Origin: DTU015 sp012837895
Lineage (GTDB): Bacteria; Bacillota; Sulfobacillia; Fermentithermobacillales; Fermentithermobacillaceae
Assembly: GCA_050952085.1 (NCBI GenBank)
Contig: JBMNKH010000004.1
Span: forward strand, 372,001-436,000
Direction of reading: 5' to 3'
Length of the DNA stretch: 64,000 nt
Made by a program: the position numbers and the translations under genes. Shown piece after piece: positions 8,570 through 17,367 of this stretch. Under the pieces are notes generated by a model that was given only the letters and a program-made list of their open reading frames with translations, had not been told where the DNA came from and ran no database searches. How positions within the stretch are numbered: position 1 is the first letter of the stretch; the number at the start of each line of letters is the position of its first letter.

Positions 8570-8585
8570 TGGCATACGACATGCT
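8570..8585 (+). promoter_or_regulatory. Candidate second sigma-54 promoter, upstream of kamE
   Basis: TGGCATACGACATGCT keeps the invariant GG (8571-8572) and GC (8583-8584) at exactly 10 nt spacing. It differs from TGGCAC-N5-TTGCW at two positions. Transcription would start near 8596, leaving a leader of about 26 nt with a GGGGAGG ribosome binding site before kamE. Confidence 0.55.
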
Positions 8586-8621
8586 CATAATCTGGCATGA
8601 GGCAGGGGAGGTATATATTCA

Positions 8622-9425
8622 ATGGGAACCGTAATCCGACACGGGCATGACCGGGCCACTTCAGGCGCCAAGGTTGCCAACACCCCACACAGCGATCTTG
8701 TACTTCCATATGGGGATCAATTCAACGACGGGATTGTGCAGGTAAGCTTTACCCTGCCTGTTGCCGCCGGCGCTTTGGCGGAAGAGGCAGCCCGGCAAAC
8801 CATGAAACTTATGGGGCTTGAAGAACCCCAGGTAGCTGAAGTTGCTCCCATCGGGGAAAACGCCACGTTTTTTGTGGGGTACGGCAAACTAACACGTCCG
8901 GTGGAATTATCGAAACTCAGGATAGCAAAGCCCATGTGGGAGGAACTTGACCAGATTACAATAAACCGGTTAGTCCAGGAAACTTTGGGGCGCGCCATGG
9001 TGGTAGTAGGGGCAGCGACCGGGCAAGATGCTCATACACTAGGTCTGGATGCCATATTGAATTACAAAGGGTTTGCAGGCAACCGCGGCTTGGAAGCATA
9101 TTCTGCCCTCAAGGTAGTAAACATGGGGAGCCAGGTGCCGAATGAAACCTTGGTAGCTAAAGCCAGGGAAGTAAGCGCAGACGCTGTCCTGGTATCCCAG
9201 GTGGTTACCGAAAGAAATGTGCATCTTGCCAATTTGACAAACTTAGTCGAACTCTTGGAAGCAGAAGGCTTGAGGGATAAAGTTGTGCTGGTCGTAGGCG
9301 GGCCCAGGATCACCCATGCCCTGGCAGTCGAACTGGGCTACGATGCCGGTTTCGGGCCTGGCACAAGACCCCAAGATGTGGCATCGTATTTAGCTCAAGA
9401 AGTGGCCAGGCGGGTGTTGAACTAG
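8622..9425 (+). CDS. kamE: Lysine 5,6-aminomutase beta subunit
   Basis: The 267-residue B12-binding subunit of lysine 5,6-aminomutase. The base-off cobalamin motif DxHxxG is seen as DAHTLG with His138. The PLP-binding lysine is Lys149 in NYKGFAGNRGLE, 11 residues later, the same spacing as His133/Lys144 in C. sticklandii. The N-terminus carries the dimerisation domain (PYGDQFNDGIVQVSFTLPV). The ATG at 8622 has GGGGAGGT 9 nt upstream. A possible private sigma-54 promoter precedes it, so it may be made in excess of, or independently from, KamD. Confidence 0.95.
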   Translation: MGTVIRHGHDRATSGAKVANTPHSDLVLPYGDQFNDGIVQVSFTLPVAAGALAEEAARQTMKLMGLEEPQVAEVAPIGENATFFVGYGKLTRPVELSKLRIAKPMWEELDQITINRLVQETLGRAMVVVGAATGQDAHTLGLDAILNYKGFAGNRGLEAYSALKVVNMGSQVPNETLVAKAREVSADAVLVSQVVTERNVHLANLTNLVELLEAEGLRDKVVLVVGGPRITHALAVELGYDAGFGPGTRPQDVASYLAQEVARRVLN

Positions 9426-9462
9426 GCCCCTTACATGAGTAGAATTACGTAGGAATTCGTGG

Positions 9463-9912
9463 TTGGGGGTGAGGCATGTGCAAGGAGCAGTCCAACAGCA
9501 AGACCTCCGGCAGGATCTTTCAGTAGCTGACATTGCATACCGCATCCTGAAGGATCGCCGTGAGCCTATCAAGTACAAAGAGTTGGTAGAACAGGTCCTT
9601 GAACACAAAGGCCTTAGGCCCGGACAGAACCCGGCCAAGACAAAAGCCAGAATACACACTGAAATAAACATCGACAGCAGGTTTGTAAACCAGGGTTCAG
9701 GTTTGTGCGGGCTGAGGGAATGGACCGTAAAGCCCCAGTACAAAGTGTTGGAGGTTCCTACAGGCGGCAGGCCTAACCCAGGCGAAAGATTAAGGAAAGA
9801 GCTTGTTGCCGTAACTGAACCAGAGGAAGACGATTACGAGGAAGAACCGGAAGATGTAGATTTCCCTCTAGACGACGAAATCGAAGATCCGGATACGGAG
9901 GAGCCGGTATAA
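9463..9912 (+). CDS. rpoE: DNA-directed RNA polymerase delta subunit
   Basis: A 149-residue protein with a HARE-HTH domain (LSVADIAYRILKDRREPIKY, then HTEINIDSRF and LCGLREW) followed by an almost purely acidic tail from about residue 112 (EPEEDDYEEEPEDVD). This is the architecture of Firmicutes RpoE, which increases RNA polymerase recycling and promoter selectivity. It sits directly upstream of pyrG, as in Bacillus. The start is uncertain among TTG 9463, GTG 9469 and GTG 9478; AGGA at 9451-9454 favours 9463. It lies only 37 nt after kamE, so read-through from the kam operon is possible. Confidence 0.9.
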   Translation: MGVRHVQGAVQQQDLRQDLSVADIAYRILKDRREPIKYKELVEQVLEHKGLRPGQNPAKTKARIHTEINIDSRFVNQGSGLCGLREWTVKPQYKVLEVPTGGRPNPGERLRKELVAVTEPEEDDYEEEPEDVDFPLDDEIEDPDTEEPV

Positions 9913-9935
9913 CCAGGCTCCTCCCCCCCCCTTTT
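9897..9935 (+). terminator. Probable intrinsic terminator of rpoE
   Basis: A perfect 9-bp stem, GGAGGAGCC (9897-9905) with GGCTCCTCC (9916-9924), and a 10-nt loop that contains the rpoE stop codon. It is followed by a C run and then TTTT. The C run before the T tract weakens it. Confidence 0.55.
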
Positions 9936-10107
9936 GTCCCAAGAACGTTCTGTGCAAGCACGTTCCAAGGAAGATTGCCCGGTAGTAAGCATCATTGGGC
10001 GAGGGATTTACGGGTTTCATCATACATGTGTTACATGCATGTGGTACATGCACGCGATACCTGCGGGCGGCCGAATATTGTGCCGGACCGCCGCTTGCTG
10101 TGTACAT

Positions 10108-10171
10108 TAAGACAAGCTGTCTTAGCCAAATTGTTTACACGCTGGACGCAAAAAGTGCCATAGGTTATTCT
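10108..10171 (+). promoter_or_regulatory. pyrG upstream region: hairpin and candidate promoter
   Basis: The rpoE-pyrG spacer (9936-10266) holds three recognisable elements. One is a cluster of TACATG-containing repeats at 10022-10050. The second is a hairpin, TAAGACA-AGC-TGTCTTA, at 10108-10124. The third is a modest promoter, TGGACG (10143-10148), 17 nt, TATTCT (10166-10171). I do not see the attenuator of Bacillus pyrG. Confidence 0.35.
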
Positions 10172-10266
10172 GTTTAGGTGTGCTACACTTTTCTACAGAT
10201 GTGTGTTGCCGTGAAAGCAGCAACTGTCACGGAAGTTATCGTTCATAGTTGCGGAGGTTTACTTCT

Positions 10267-11901
10267 ATGTCCAAGCATATCTTCATAACAGGGGGCGTTG
10301 TCTCCGGTCTGGGAAAGGGGATAACAGCAGCGTCAATCGGCACCTTGCTCCAAGCCAGAGGGCATACGGTAACCATCATGAAAATGGATCCTTACGTTAA
10401 CGTGGATGCCGGCACCATGAGCCCTCTTCAACACGGCGAAATCTTCGTCACCGATGACGGCGCTGAGACAGACCTTGACCTGGGGCATTACGAGCGTTTC
10501 ATAGACCGTTCGCTAACCGGGGCCAACAACATCACCACAGGACAAGTGTATGGCGCGGTTATCGCCAGTGAACGAAGGGGCGGTTACAACGGGAGCACAG
10601 TCCAAGTTATTCCCCATGTTACTAATGAAATAAAGGATAGGATCAGGAAAGTTGCGGCTGAGTCTCAAGCAGACATCGTGCTGGTTGAAGTCGGAGGCAC
10701 CGTGGGAGACATAGAAAGCCTTCCCTTTCTCGAAGCTATACGCCAGTTCAGGACCGATGTAGGTGCAGACAACACAGCCTACATCCATGTTACATTGATT
10801 CCCCACCTGCCTATGACAGGCGAACTCAAGACCAAGCCTACCCAGCACAGCGTGGCGGAACTAAGGTCAATCGGTATCCAGCCGGACATTATCGTATGCA
10901 GGTCCAGTTCTCCCCTTTCAGCCGATATGAAGGAGAAAATCGCGCTTTTCTGCAACGTTGAAGTGGGGGCGGTCATATCCAACCTGGATGCCGGGAGCAT
11001 CTATGAAGTACCTGTGATGCTGGAGACCGAGGGCTTGGGCAAGATTGTGGAGAAACAGCTCAACCTGCCGCCCAGGGAACCTGACCTTACCGAGTGGCAG
11101 GAGATTGCATACAAGATCACTCATCCAAAGCGGAGATGCAATATCGCTATTGTCGGGAAATACGTGTCCCTTCACGATGCATACAAGAGTGTGGCTGAAG
11201 CGCTCCACCACGGAGGCCTGGCAAACGATGCCTGCGTGGATATCCTATGGATAGACTCGGACAAACTGTCAGGTGCCACTGATGAACAAGTCGATAAGGT
11301 TTTGGAAAACGCCCACGGGATTCTGGTCCCAGGGGGATCAGGCCGCGGGAGCATTGAAGGCAAGCTCAAGGCTATCAGGTGGGCAAGGGAGAACCAGGTA
11401 CCCTTCTTTGGGATATGCCTGGGGCTCCAGTGCGCGGTTATTGAAATTGCCAGGAACGTGATGGGGCTTGAGGATGCCAATTCAACTGAGTTTGACCCGG
11501 ACACATCCCATCCTGTGGTAGACCTCACGCCTGAGCAGAAAGAGCTTGAACACGAGGGGCATGCGCGCACCTGGATGCGCAGGGGGCTGTATGAGTGCCA
11601 CCTCAAGCCGGGTTCTATCCCGTGGAAGGCTTACGGGGTAGAATACATCGAAGAGCGCCACAGGCACAGGTTTGAGATAAACCCCATGTATGTGCAGAGG
11701 CTGGCTCAGGCGGGGTTTGAGCCTGTGGGAATTTGGCCTGCCAGGGGCTTGATTGAGATACTCGAGCGCCAGGGGCATCCGTGGTTCTTGGGTACCCAGT
11801 TCCATCCGGAACTTCTGTCGAGGCCAAACCGGCCCCACCCGCTGTTTAGGGAGTTTGTGGCGGCAGCGCTCAGGCAGGCAGCAGAAGTGCAAGGGCAATG
11901 A
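10267..11901 (+). CDS. pyrG: CTP synthase
   Basis: A 544-residue cytosolic enzyme that aminates UTP to CTP using ATP and glutamine. The N-terminal synthetase domain opens with MSKHIFITGGVVSGLGKG. The C-terminal class I glutaminase domain has the nucleophile motif FFGICLGLQCAV and TQFHPE near the end. The length is normal for the family (about 535). The frame is open to 10249, but the ATG at 10267 has GGAGGT 8 nt upstream and matches the conserved N-terminus. An intrinsic terminator follows at 11991. Confidence 0.97.
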   Translation: MSKHIFITGGVVSGLGKGITAASIGTLLQARGHTVTIMKMDPYVNVDAGTMSPLQHGEIFVTDDGAETDLDLGHYERFIDRSLTGANNITTGQVYGAVIASERRGGYNGSTVQVIPHVTNEIKDRIRKVAAESQADIVLVEVGGTVGDIESLPFLEAIRQFRTDVGADNTAYIHVTLIPHLPMTGELKTKPTQHSVAELRSIGIQPDIIVCRSSSPLSADMKEKIALFCNVEVGAVISNLDAGSIYEVPVMLETEGLGKIVEKQLNLPPREPDLTEWQEIAYKITHPKRRCNIAIVGKYVSLHDAYKSVAEALHHGGLANDACVDILWIDSDKLSGATDEQVDKVLENAHGILVPGGSGRGSIEGKLKAIRWARENQVPFFGICLGLQCAVIEIARNVMGLEDANSTEFDPDTSHPVVDLTPEQKELEHEGHARTWMRRGLYECHLKPGSIPWKAYGVEYIEERHRHRFEINPMYVQRLAQAGFEPVGIWPARGLIEILERQGHPWFLGTQFHPELLSRPNRPHPLFREFVAAALRQAAEVQGQ

Positions 11902-11990
11902 CCAAGCATGAGCAAGAGGGATGGGGGAAGCCACGTTTGGATACGGTGAGCCCCTCTAAGCAAGATTTGGCCACAATTTTGAGTTTTGCA

Positions 11991-12016
11991 GGGCCTGGAG
12001 GTTCCGGGCCCTTTTT
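11991..12016 (+). terminator. Intrinsic terminator after pyrG
   Basis: The stem GGGCCTGGA (11991-11999) pairs with TCCGGGCCC (12003-12011) with one wobble pair. The loop is 3 nt and a T5 tract follows. Confidence 0.8.
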
Positions 12017-12169
12017 GTTTGCAGGAAAACCGGCGTAGGATTGGAGTAAGAACCGGGGCGGGAAGATAATGAAGATAATGTTGTAAAGGCCGGGATGAGC
12101 CGGACCGGTTGGCAACGGGAGCAAGATCTTGTGTCAACTGGTCATAAAATGTGTGAGGTGAAGATAAAT

Positions 12170-13210
12170 ATGGATAACCGGGATAAGACAGGCAGGCGGT
12201 GTCCGGTGAGGGGCGTACATAAGCAAGGCAACACCATCCGGCAGAGCCAAACTCAAATAGAAATCTACCAGCTGGATGCGTTCACAGATGTGCCTTTCGG
12301 AGGCAACCAGGCGGGTGTGGTGCCCGATGCAGAAGGGTTGTCAGATGAACTCATGCAGAGGATCGCTAGGGAGATGAACCTTTCCGAGACGGCGTTTGTG
12401 AGGGACCTGAGGCGAGCCAAACAGGCTCCCGGCGACCCTGACTTCCAGGTGAGGTTCTTTACTCCCCAGTCTGAGGTTGACTTGTGCGGGCATGCCACCA
12501 TAGCCACGTTTTGGCTCCTGGCTGAGCTGGGGGTTATATCCCCCTCACACGGGGCAGGAGAAGCCGAGGAAGAAATCCGGGTGTGCCAGAAAACCGGTGC
12601 CGGAGTGCTCCCTGTAGACCTCCTGTGTGGCTGTGAAGGCGGGCCGGCACGGGTGATGATGACCCAGGCTCTGCCTCAAGTGGCATTTACCCTGGATGAG
12701 CCGGAAATCAAGCAACTTGAACGGATCCTCAGGGCGCCTGAAGGCAGCATAACGGGCTTTCAAGGGCCCAAACCCCAAGGTGTTTCCACAGGGCTTTTGG
12801 ACCTTATCGTGCCTGTCACATCGATGGAAGCGCTGTTGTCAATGAACCCGGATATGGCTGCCCTGGCTCAGTTTTGTAGGGAGCGGGAAGTCATAGGCGT
12901 GCACTGTTTTTCGATGGATACGGTAGATGCTGCAGCTACTGTGCGCTGCAGGGATTTTGCCCCTGCCGTGGGGATTCCTGAGGAGGCGGCTACGGGCACG
13001 GCGTCTGGGGCAACAGGGGCTTATCTTGTGCTCAACCAGCTGGTAGACATAAAACAGCCTGTCACACGAATTATATGTGAGCAGGGACATGTGATGAAGC
13101 GGCCGTCTGTAATACACGTGGAGATCGGCGTGGAAGGCCGGGAGATTACATCAGTGCGTGTCGGAGGTAGCGCCGTCACGGTAATCAAGGGCTGGATGTA
13201 CCTGCCGTAA
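12170..13210 (+). CDS. PhzF-family isomerase/epimerase
   Basis: A 346-residue protein of the PhzF/diaminopimelate-epimerase fold. Family signatures include YQLDAFTDVPFGGNQAGVV, the catalytic-glutamate segment MNLSETAFV, RFFTPQSEVDLCGHATIAT and the C-terminal glycine-rich EEAATGTASGATGAYL. The substrate cannot be read from sequence; family members isomerise small metabolites. It is longer than the usual 260-300 residues because of a polar N-terminal extension of about 25 residues and an insertion near residues 120-155. ATG 12170 has GAGGTG 9 nt upstream. It is separated from pyrG by a terminator and stands alone. Confidence 0.85.
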   Translation: MDNRDKTGRRCPVRGVHKQGNTIRQSQTQIEIYQLDAFTDVPFGGNQAGVVPDAEGLSDELMQRIAREMNLSETAFVRDLRRAKQAPGDPDFQVRFFTPQSEVDLCGHATIATFWLLAELGVISPSHGAGEAEEEIRVCQKTGAGVLPVDLLCGCEGGPARVMMTQALPQVAFTLDEPEIKQLERILRAPEGSITGFQGPKPQGVSTGLLDLIVPVTSMEALLSMNPDMAALAQFCREREVIGVHCFSMDTVDAAATVRCRDFAPAVGIPEEAATGTASGATGAYLVLNQLVDIKQPVTRIICEQGHVMKRPSVIHVEIGVEGREITSVRVGGSAVTVIKGWMYLP

Positions 13211-13626
13211 GGCGCACATCCGGCAGAGAAGCCTGCCTGATGATGAGGAAGAGGCCTGGAAGCGGGCAGTTGGTCTTTGAAAAGTGCAGCTTATGCTTGA
13301 GCAAAAGAAGGGAAATCGGATTGTGTGTAGAATCATCCTTCCCCAAGGAACATTTATTGCTCTTAGGCGTCTAATTATCCTCAAGAGGTGGACGAAACAA
13401 GTAAAGGAAGCATTCTCCTCATCAGGCTAGGGTTTCTGGGGAGAAGCAAGCAACGGCTGCTTGAAGGATTTGGGAATTCGGTTAATTTCTTGGCAAGATC
13501 CATTGGTGAAAAGAAGGATTTTTCGGATTTACGACGAATAGTAAGGACGCTAAGACCTTGTTGGAGTATTACGCTTTTGACAACAGAAAAACGATAGATA
13601 ACCTAAAGTTACCTGGGCGTGAATGA
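13211..13626. other. Gene-poor spacer with a possible gene remnant
   Basis: No intact gene is seen. Between about 13388 and 13610, two overlapping frames read like one protein broken by a frameshift near 13550: LLEGFGNSVNFLARSIGEKK, then LLEYYAFDNRKTIDNLKLPG. I do not recognise the family and there is no clear ribosome binding site. It may be the decayed end of a gene. Confidence 0.3.
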
Positions 13627-13655
13627 TTGACCTGGGTTGGAGCAGGTGCTATAAT
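13627..13655 (+). promoter_or_regulatory. Sigma-A promoter of the S-layer-homology gene
   Basis: TTGACC (13627-13632), 17 nt, TATAAT (13650-13655). This is the strongest vegetative promoter in the window, with a perfect -10 and optimal spacing. Transcription should start near 13662, giving a leader of about 346 nt before the gene at 14008. Confidence 0.85.
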
Positions 13656-13661
13656 CAGTCA

Positions 13662-14007
13662 CAGCCTGGGAACATGTCCAGTACAAGGCGCATACTCATA
13701 GGAAAACAGCCGGTACAAGTACAGTGTCAACCGGAAAACAGAAAACCTACCCGGAGAAGAGCTCCCTAGACGAACCAGTTTATACAGGACTCCTAATTCA
13801 TAAACACAGGGAGTCCCCTCCGAGACTGGAGGGACTAATCCGGGCAAGGTGGAAGGCTGTGAAACAAATCCTTGAGAGGAGGGATCCTGGGCTTAAGTCG
13901 ACAGCGGCGAACGACCCAAGTGTTTTACCTCAAGTAATGTGAAAATGAAACCGGTTGAGTACTATAAGGTACCGAATACCGAGAAGTAAAGGAGGAAACT
14001 TGTAAGC
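13662..14007 (+). promoter_or_regulatory. Long 5' leader of the S-layer-homology gene
   Basis: About 346 nt of untranslated leader. It contains a hairpin, AGTCCCCTCC (13812-13821) with GGAGGGACT (13828-13836), without a T tract. A 72-codon GTG-initiated frame at 13724-13942 has no ribosome binding site and no recognisable similarity. Long structured leaders are common on abundant S-layer mRNAs, where they stabilise the message. No known riboswitch fold is recognised. Confidence 0.4.
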
Positions 14008-16205
14008 ATGAAGATGAAGAGACTTATTGCTACTGCTCTGGCGGCTGCAATGATCTTCGGTCTGGTCAGCGTGGGCTTTGCTGCTTCATTCGAAGATGTT
14101 GAAGCTTACGAATTTGAAGACTCAGTGCTCAAACTGGCAGACCTGGGGATAATCAATGGTTATCCGGATGGAACATTTAAGCCTGACAACTTGGTCACAA
14201 GAGCCGAGTTTGCAAAGATGATCGTTTGCATGCTCGGTCTTGATGCTGCAGCTAAATCGTTGGAAGGCGAAGCCGTTCCGTTCGCAGACGTTGATGCCGA
14301 CCATTGGGCTGCAGGTTACATCAATGTTGCCCAGATGATGGGTATAGTGAATGGATATGAAGACGGCACCTTCAGGCCTGAAGGCAACATCACCTATGCC
14401 GAGGCCCTCAAGATGGTTTTGGCTGCCATGGGCTATAGTGAGGATGGGTTCTTGGTAGTCCGCTGGCCTGCAACTTGGATTGCTAAAGCCATCGAACTGG
14501 AACTGGATAAGGATCTCACTATCGTTTCTGGTCTGGCAATTACCAGGGGCGAAGTTGCCAAGTTGTTTGATAACTCTTTGACGAAGAAGCATGTTGTCGT
14601 CAAAGATGGTGAGTTTGTTGAACGTGATCCAGCTGTAACCTTCATGAGCAAACTGAAAGTCAACTACATCGAGGGTCAAGTGATTGATTCTCCTGAACTC
14701 TGGACAACACATGACGAGTAAAGTCATGGTAAAGGACAAGACTGACAAGGACGTGTCCTTTGCTATCGAGGACTTCGAGGGCTTGCTAGGCCACAATGTG
14801 AGAGTGTGGTACAAGGGCAGCAAGGCTCTTGGAGTAGAAGTTCTCAGCACCGAGAAGGTACTGACTGCTAAGGAATATAAGAAGATTGACGAGCCGGATC
14901 TCATTTTCATCAACTTCATCGAAGGAGAATACGATGAAGAGGACAATCTTCAGTACAAAGGTGTCGACTTTAGCGTCGCAGATGCTGACGAAATCGTCGT
15001 AGTGTACGACGGCAGCACTCCTATTGCGGTGAAGGCCGTTGAGTACCAGGTGGGCGTAATTACCGACATCTACTCCTACGGCAAGAGGATGGACGTATAT
15101 CTCGAGAGCGGTACTCTGAAACTGTACGACTTTGACGTAGAATATGTGGGTGTAGACGGATTTGACGACCTTAAGGAAGGTGACATACTCCATTACATTT
15201 ACGATGCCGACAACGATAGCGCCCTTATCATTGTGGCAAGGGATGTTGTCAAGGGTACGTTGACCGAGATCACCTATGACAACAAGATCAAGGTCGATGG
15301 CAAGGCCTTCTCTGCGGTCGATGAAACTATTGTGAACGCATTGAAGGACAAGGTCGGCAAAGTCGTAACCCTGTACCTTGACAAAGATGGCAAGGTATTT
15401 AAGTACCGAGTCAGAATCTGCACCTGAGGCAGTCTACGGTGTAGTCCAGGCGGTAGCATTAAGAGTCGTTGACAAGGAAGTGAGAACTTTCCACAAGGTT
15501 CTAACGCTTGAAGGTGAAGTAGAGTATATCTTCGCAGGTACAGAGGATAACCCGGATGAAGACGCCAATGGTACAGAGGAAAACCCGGATGAAGGCGACG
15601 TACCTTGACCGAGATCACCTATGACAACAAGATCAAGGTCGACGGCAAGGCCTTCTCTGCTTCCACAGATATTGACGATCTGAAGGACAAGGTCGGCAAA
15701 GTCGTAACCCTGTATCTCGACAAGGATGGTAAGATATACGCTTACGAAGCACCTACACCCGGTGCAGTCTACGGTGTAGTACAGGGCATAGCAACGAGGC
15801 TCGTCGGCAAGGATACAAAGACCATCTGCAAGGTCCTTACACTTGAGGGCGAAGTCGAGTATGTCTGGTCCGAGAAAACAGGAGGTACAGAAGGTACAGA
15901 AGGTTTCATTGAACCCGCAAAGGGCGCGGCTGTTGCGATCGAGATTGAAGAAGACGGCGAGGCCAGCTTTAAGGAGCTTACCAAGAAAGAAGAGAAGAAG
16001 AAAGTTGTCGATCGCGACACTACCAAGAAGGAGATCAAGGTCGAAGATGTTAACGACCCCTACACTTACACCGATGAACACTCTCTGGGTAGAGGGTGAG
16101 ACAGGGCAGCTACGTAGACGCGCCCAGCTGCCCTACCTCGACGACGAAGTCACTGTATATACTGATCCCGCCGACGGTAAAGTAGCTGTAGGGATAATCG
16201 AGTAG
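14008..16205 (+). pseudogene. S-layer-homology domain protein, broken by four frameshifts
   Basis: Starts at ATG 14008 (GGAGG at 13991-13995) with a signal peptide of about 25 residues ending FAASFED. Two or three SLH motifs follow (IINGYPDGTFKPDNLVTRAE, then VNGYEDGTFRPEGNITYAE), which would anchor it to cell-wall polymers. The rest is beta-rich and repetitive, ending TDPADGKVAVGIIE. The frame is interrupted near 14700 (+1), 15408 (+1, an extra C in TACCGAG), 15596 (-1, GACGTACC for expected GACGGTACC by comparison of the two repeat copies) and 16083 (+1). Each piece stays open and protein-like up to the next break, so the breaks look recent or are sequence errors. Restored, it would be about 730 residues. 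Confidence 0.8.
15256..15870 (+). repeat. Two tandem copies of a ~345-nt coding repeat in the SLH gene
   Basis: The first copy starts near 15256 and the second near 15601. Both contain a nearly identical 50-nt block encoding TEITYDNKIKVDGKAFSA, then KVGKVVTLYLDKDGK and AVYGVVQ, then KVLTLEGEVEY. An acidic linker (GTEDNPDEDANGTEENPDEG) joins them. The repeat is inside the reading frame and could recombine. Confidence 0.85.
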
Positions 16206-16225
16206 ACTCTATTCTAGATTACTGG

Positions 16226-16254
16226 AGGAGGCATCCCTTGAGGGGATGCCTCCT
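16226..16254 (+). terminator. Strong hairpin, probable terminator of the SLH gene
   Basis: A perfect 12-bp stem, AGGAGGCATCCC (16226-16237) with GGGATGCCTCCT (16243-16254), and loop TTGAG. It is followed by TATCCCTTCT, so the T tract is poor. It lies 21 nt after the stop. Confidence 0.65.
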
Positions 16255-16516
16255 ATCCCTTCTGTGCCTCCGTTGTTATCGGTTGCAGAACTAGGATGCT
16301 GAAGTCTTCGTATTTCTCCCGGGATTCAGACTACCTGAGATTTGTCATCCCTACTGGATCACAAGCGCACTTATAGCTCTAAGTCTGAAACCTTCTTGCA
16401 AGCACTTCCGTCAAAACCTCTGAATGGGTGCACGGTATTTCTGGGATTTGAAGGTTTAGCCCCTGTTCTCCAGAAGTATTTATGTATAGTGTTCACATAC
16501 GGAGGGCTTGTTGAAG
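16255..16516. other. Spacer between the two SLH genes
   Basis: About 260 bp without a gene. An extended -10-like TGTATAGT at 16484-16491 may be the promoter of the next gene; no good -35 element is seen. Nothing else is recognised. Confidence 0.35.
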
Positions 16517-17230
16517 ATGTTACATAGAAAACTTGCTCCAGTTGCATTGGTATGCTCGTTTGTGTTGCTTACCCATTCGGTAGTTCATGCAGCTCTGCCT
16601 CCTCCCGATGATGTTGCGCTACCTCTGCATGCGACAGATGTCATGGTCGGCTTCGGTGATGGATACATGGGCTGGGACGAAACTCTTACCAGAGCACAAG
16701 CAGTAAAGATCATAATCACCGCCATGGGTTACGAAGACCGCGCAAGGGAATCTCTCACAATTTACCCCCGGTTCCCAGATGTTGATTGCGAACCACTGGG
16801 CCTTCAGGTTCGTTAACCTGGCGTGCGAGTTCGGCATAGTCAAGGGTTACCCCGATGGGACGTTCCAGCCGGAAAAGCACGTTACAAGGGCAGAATACCT
16901 GGTCATGCTAGCTCGCATGTATCATGCCTTGGGCGGAGTTGGTACAGAGTGCAACGGGTTCTCTCTCAATAGAGCCCCAGTGGATGGCTGAAGAGGTAAC
17001 TGAGGGTGCCCGACTTGCTTTCAGTGCTTCAGCCCAAGGCAGGGAGAGTCATTTCGACGCCGACATATCGCGGGCCGAGGCCGCAACCCTCATCTACGGC
17101 CTTATGGATAAGTTCGGACTCATATATGACCTTGCACAGGCACAGTTGTCGAGGTCAAGCGCCGAACGAGCTTGTGCTCGATGCCACGGTGGTTCAAAGT
17201 GAGCGCATAGTAATAGGGCTGTCGTCCTGA
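16517..17230 (+). pseudogene. Second S-layer-homology domain protein, frameshifted
   Basis: Starts at ATG 16517 (GGAGGG at 16501-16506) with a signal peptide (LAPVALVCSFVLLTHSVVHA). SLH motifs are visible: GDGYMGWDETLTRAQAVKII, then NHWAFRFVNLACEFGIVKGY and PDGTFQPEKHVTRAEYLVML, then FDADISRAEAATLIYGL. The frame breaks near 16790 (+1, TGCGAACCAC for TGC AAC CAC), between 16930 and 16990 (+1), near 17140 (-1) and near 17165 (-1). The last open piece ends ELVLDATVVQSERIVIGLSS at 17230. Another frame stays protein-like (IAGKGARIILGRGGCVRLLA) up to about 17356, so the original gene may have reached the next one. Confidence 0.75.
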
Positions 17231-17367
17231 CGCCAAGTGTGTCCAGGGCTCGCAGCAGGTTCCTATAAACAATGATATCGCCGGCAAAGGAGCGCGTATC
17301 ATATTGGGCAGGGGCGGGTGTGTGCGCCTTCTTGCGTATAGACTAGGCGGGAAGAGAGGTCAAGGGT

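Noticed and set aside
13724..13942. 72-codon GTG frame in the leader of the SLH gene
   Set aside because: No ribosome binding site and no recognisable family; it lies in a probable untranslated leader.
14690..16100. Programmed ribosomal frameshifting in the SLH gene
   Set aside because: There are many breaks in different sequence contexts with no slippery heptamer or downstream pseudoknot; decay or error is simpler.
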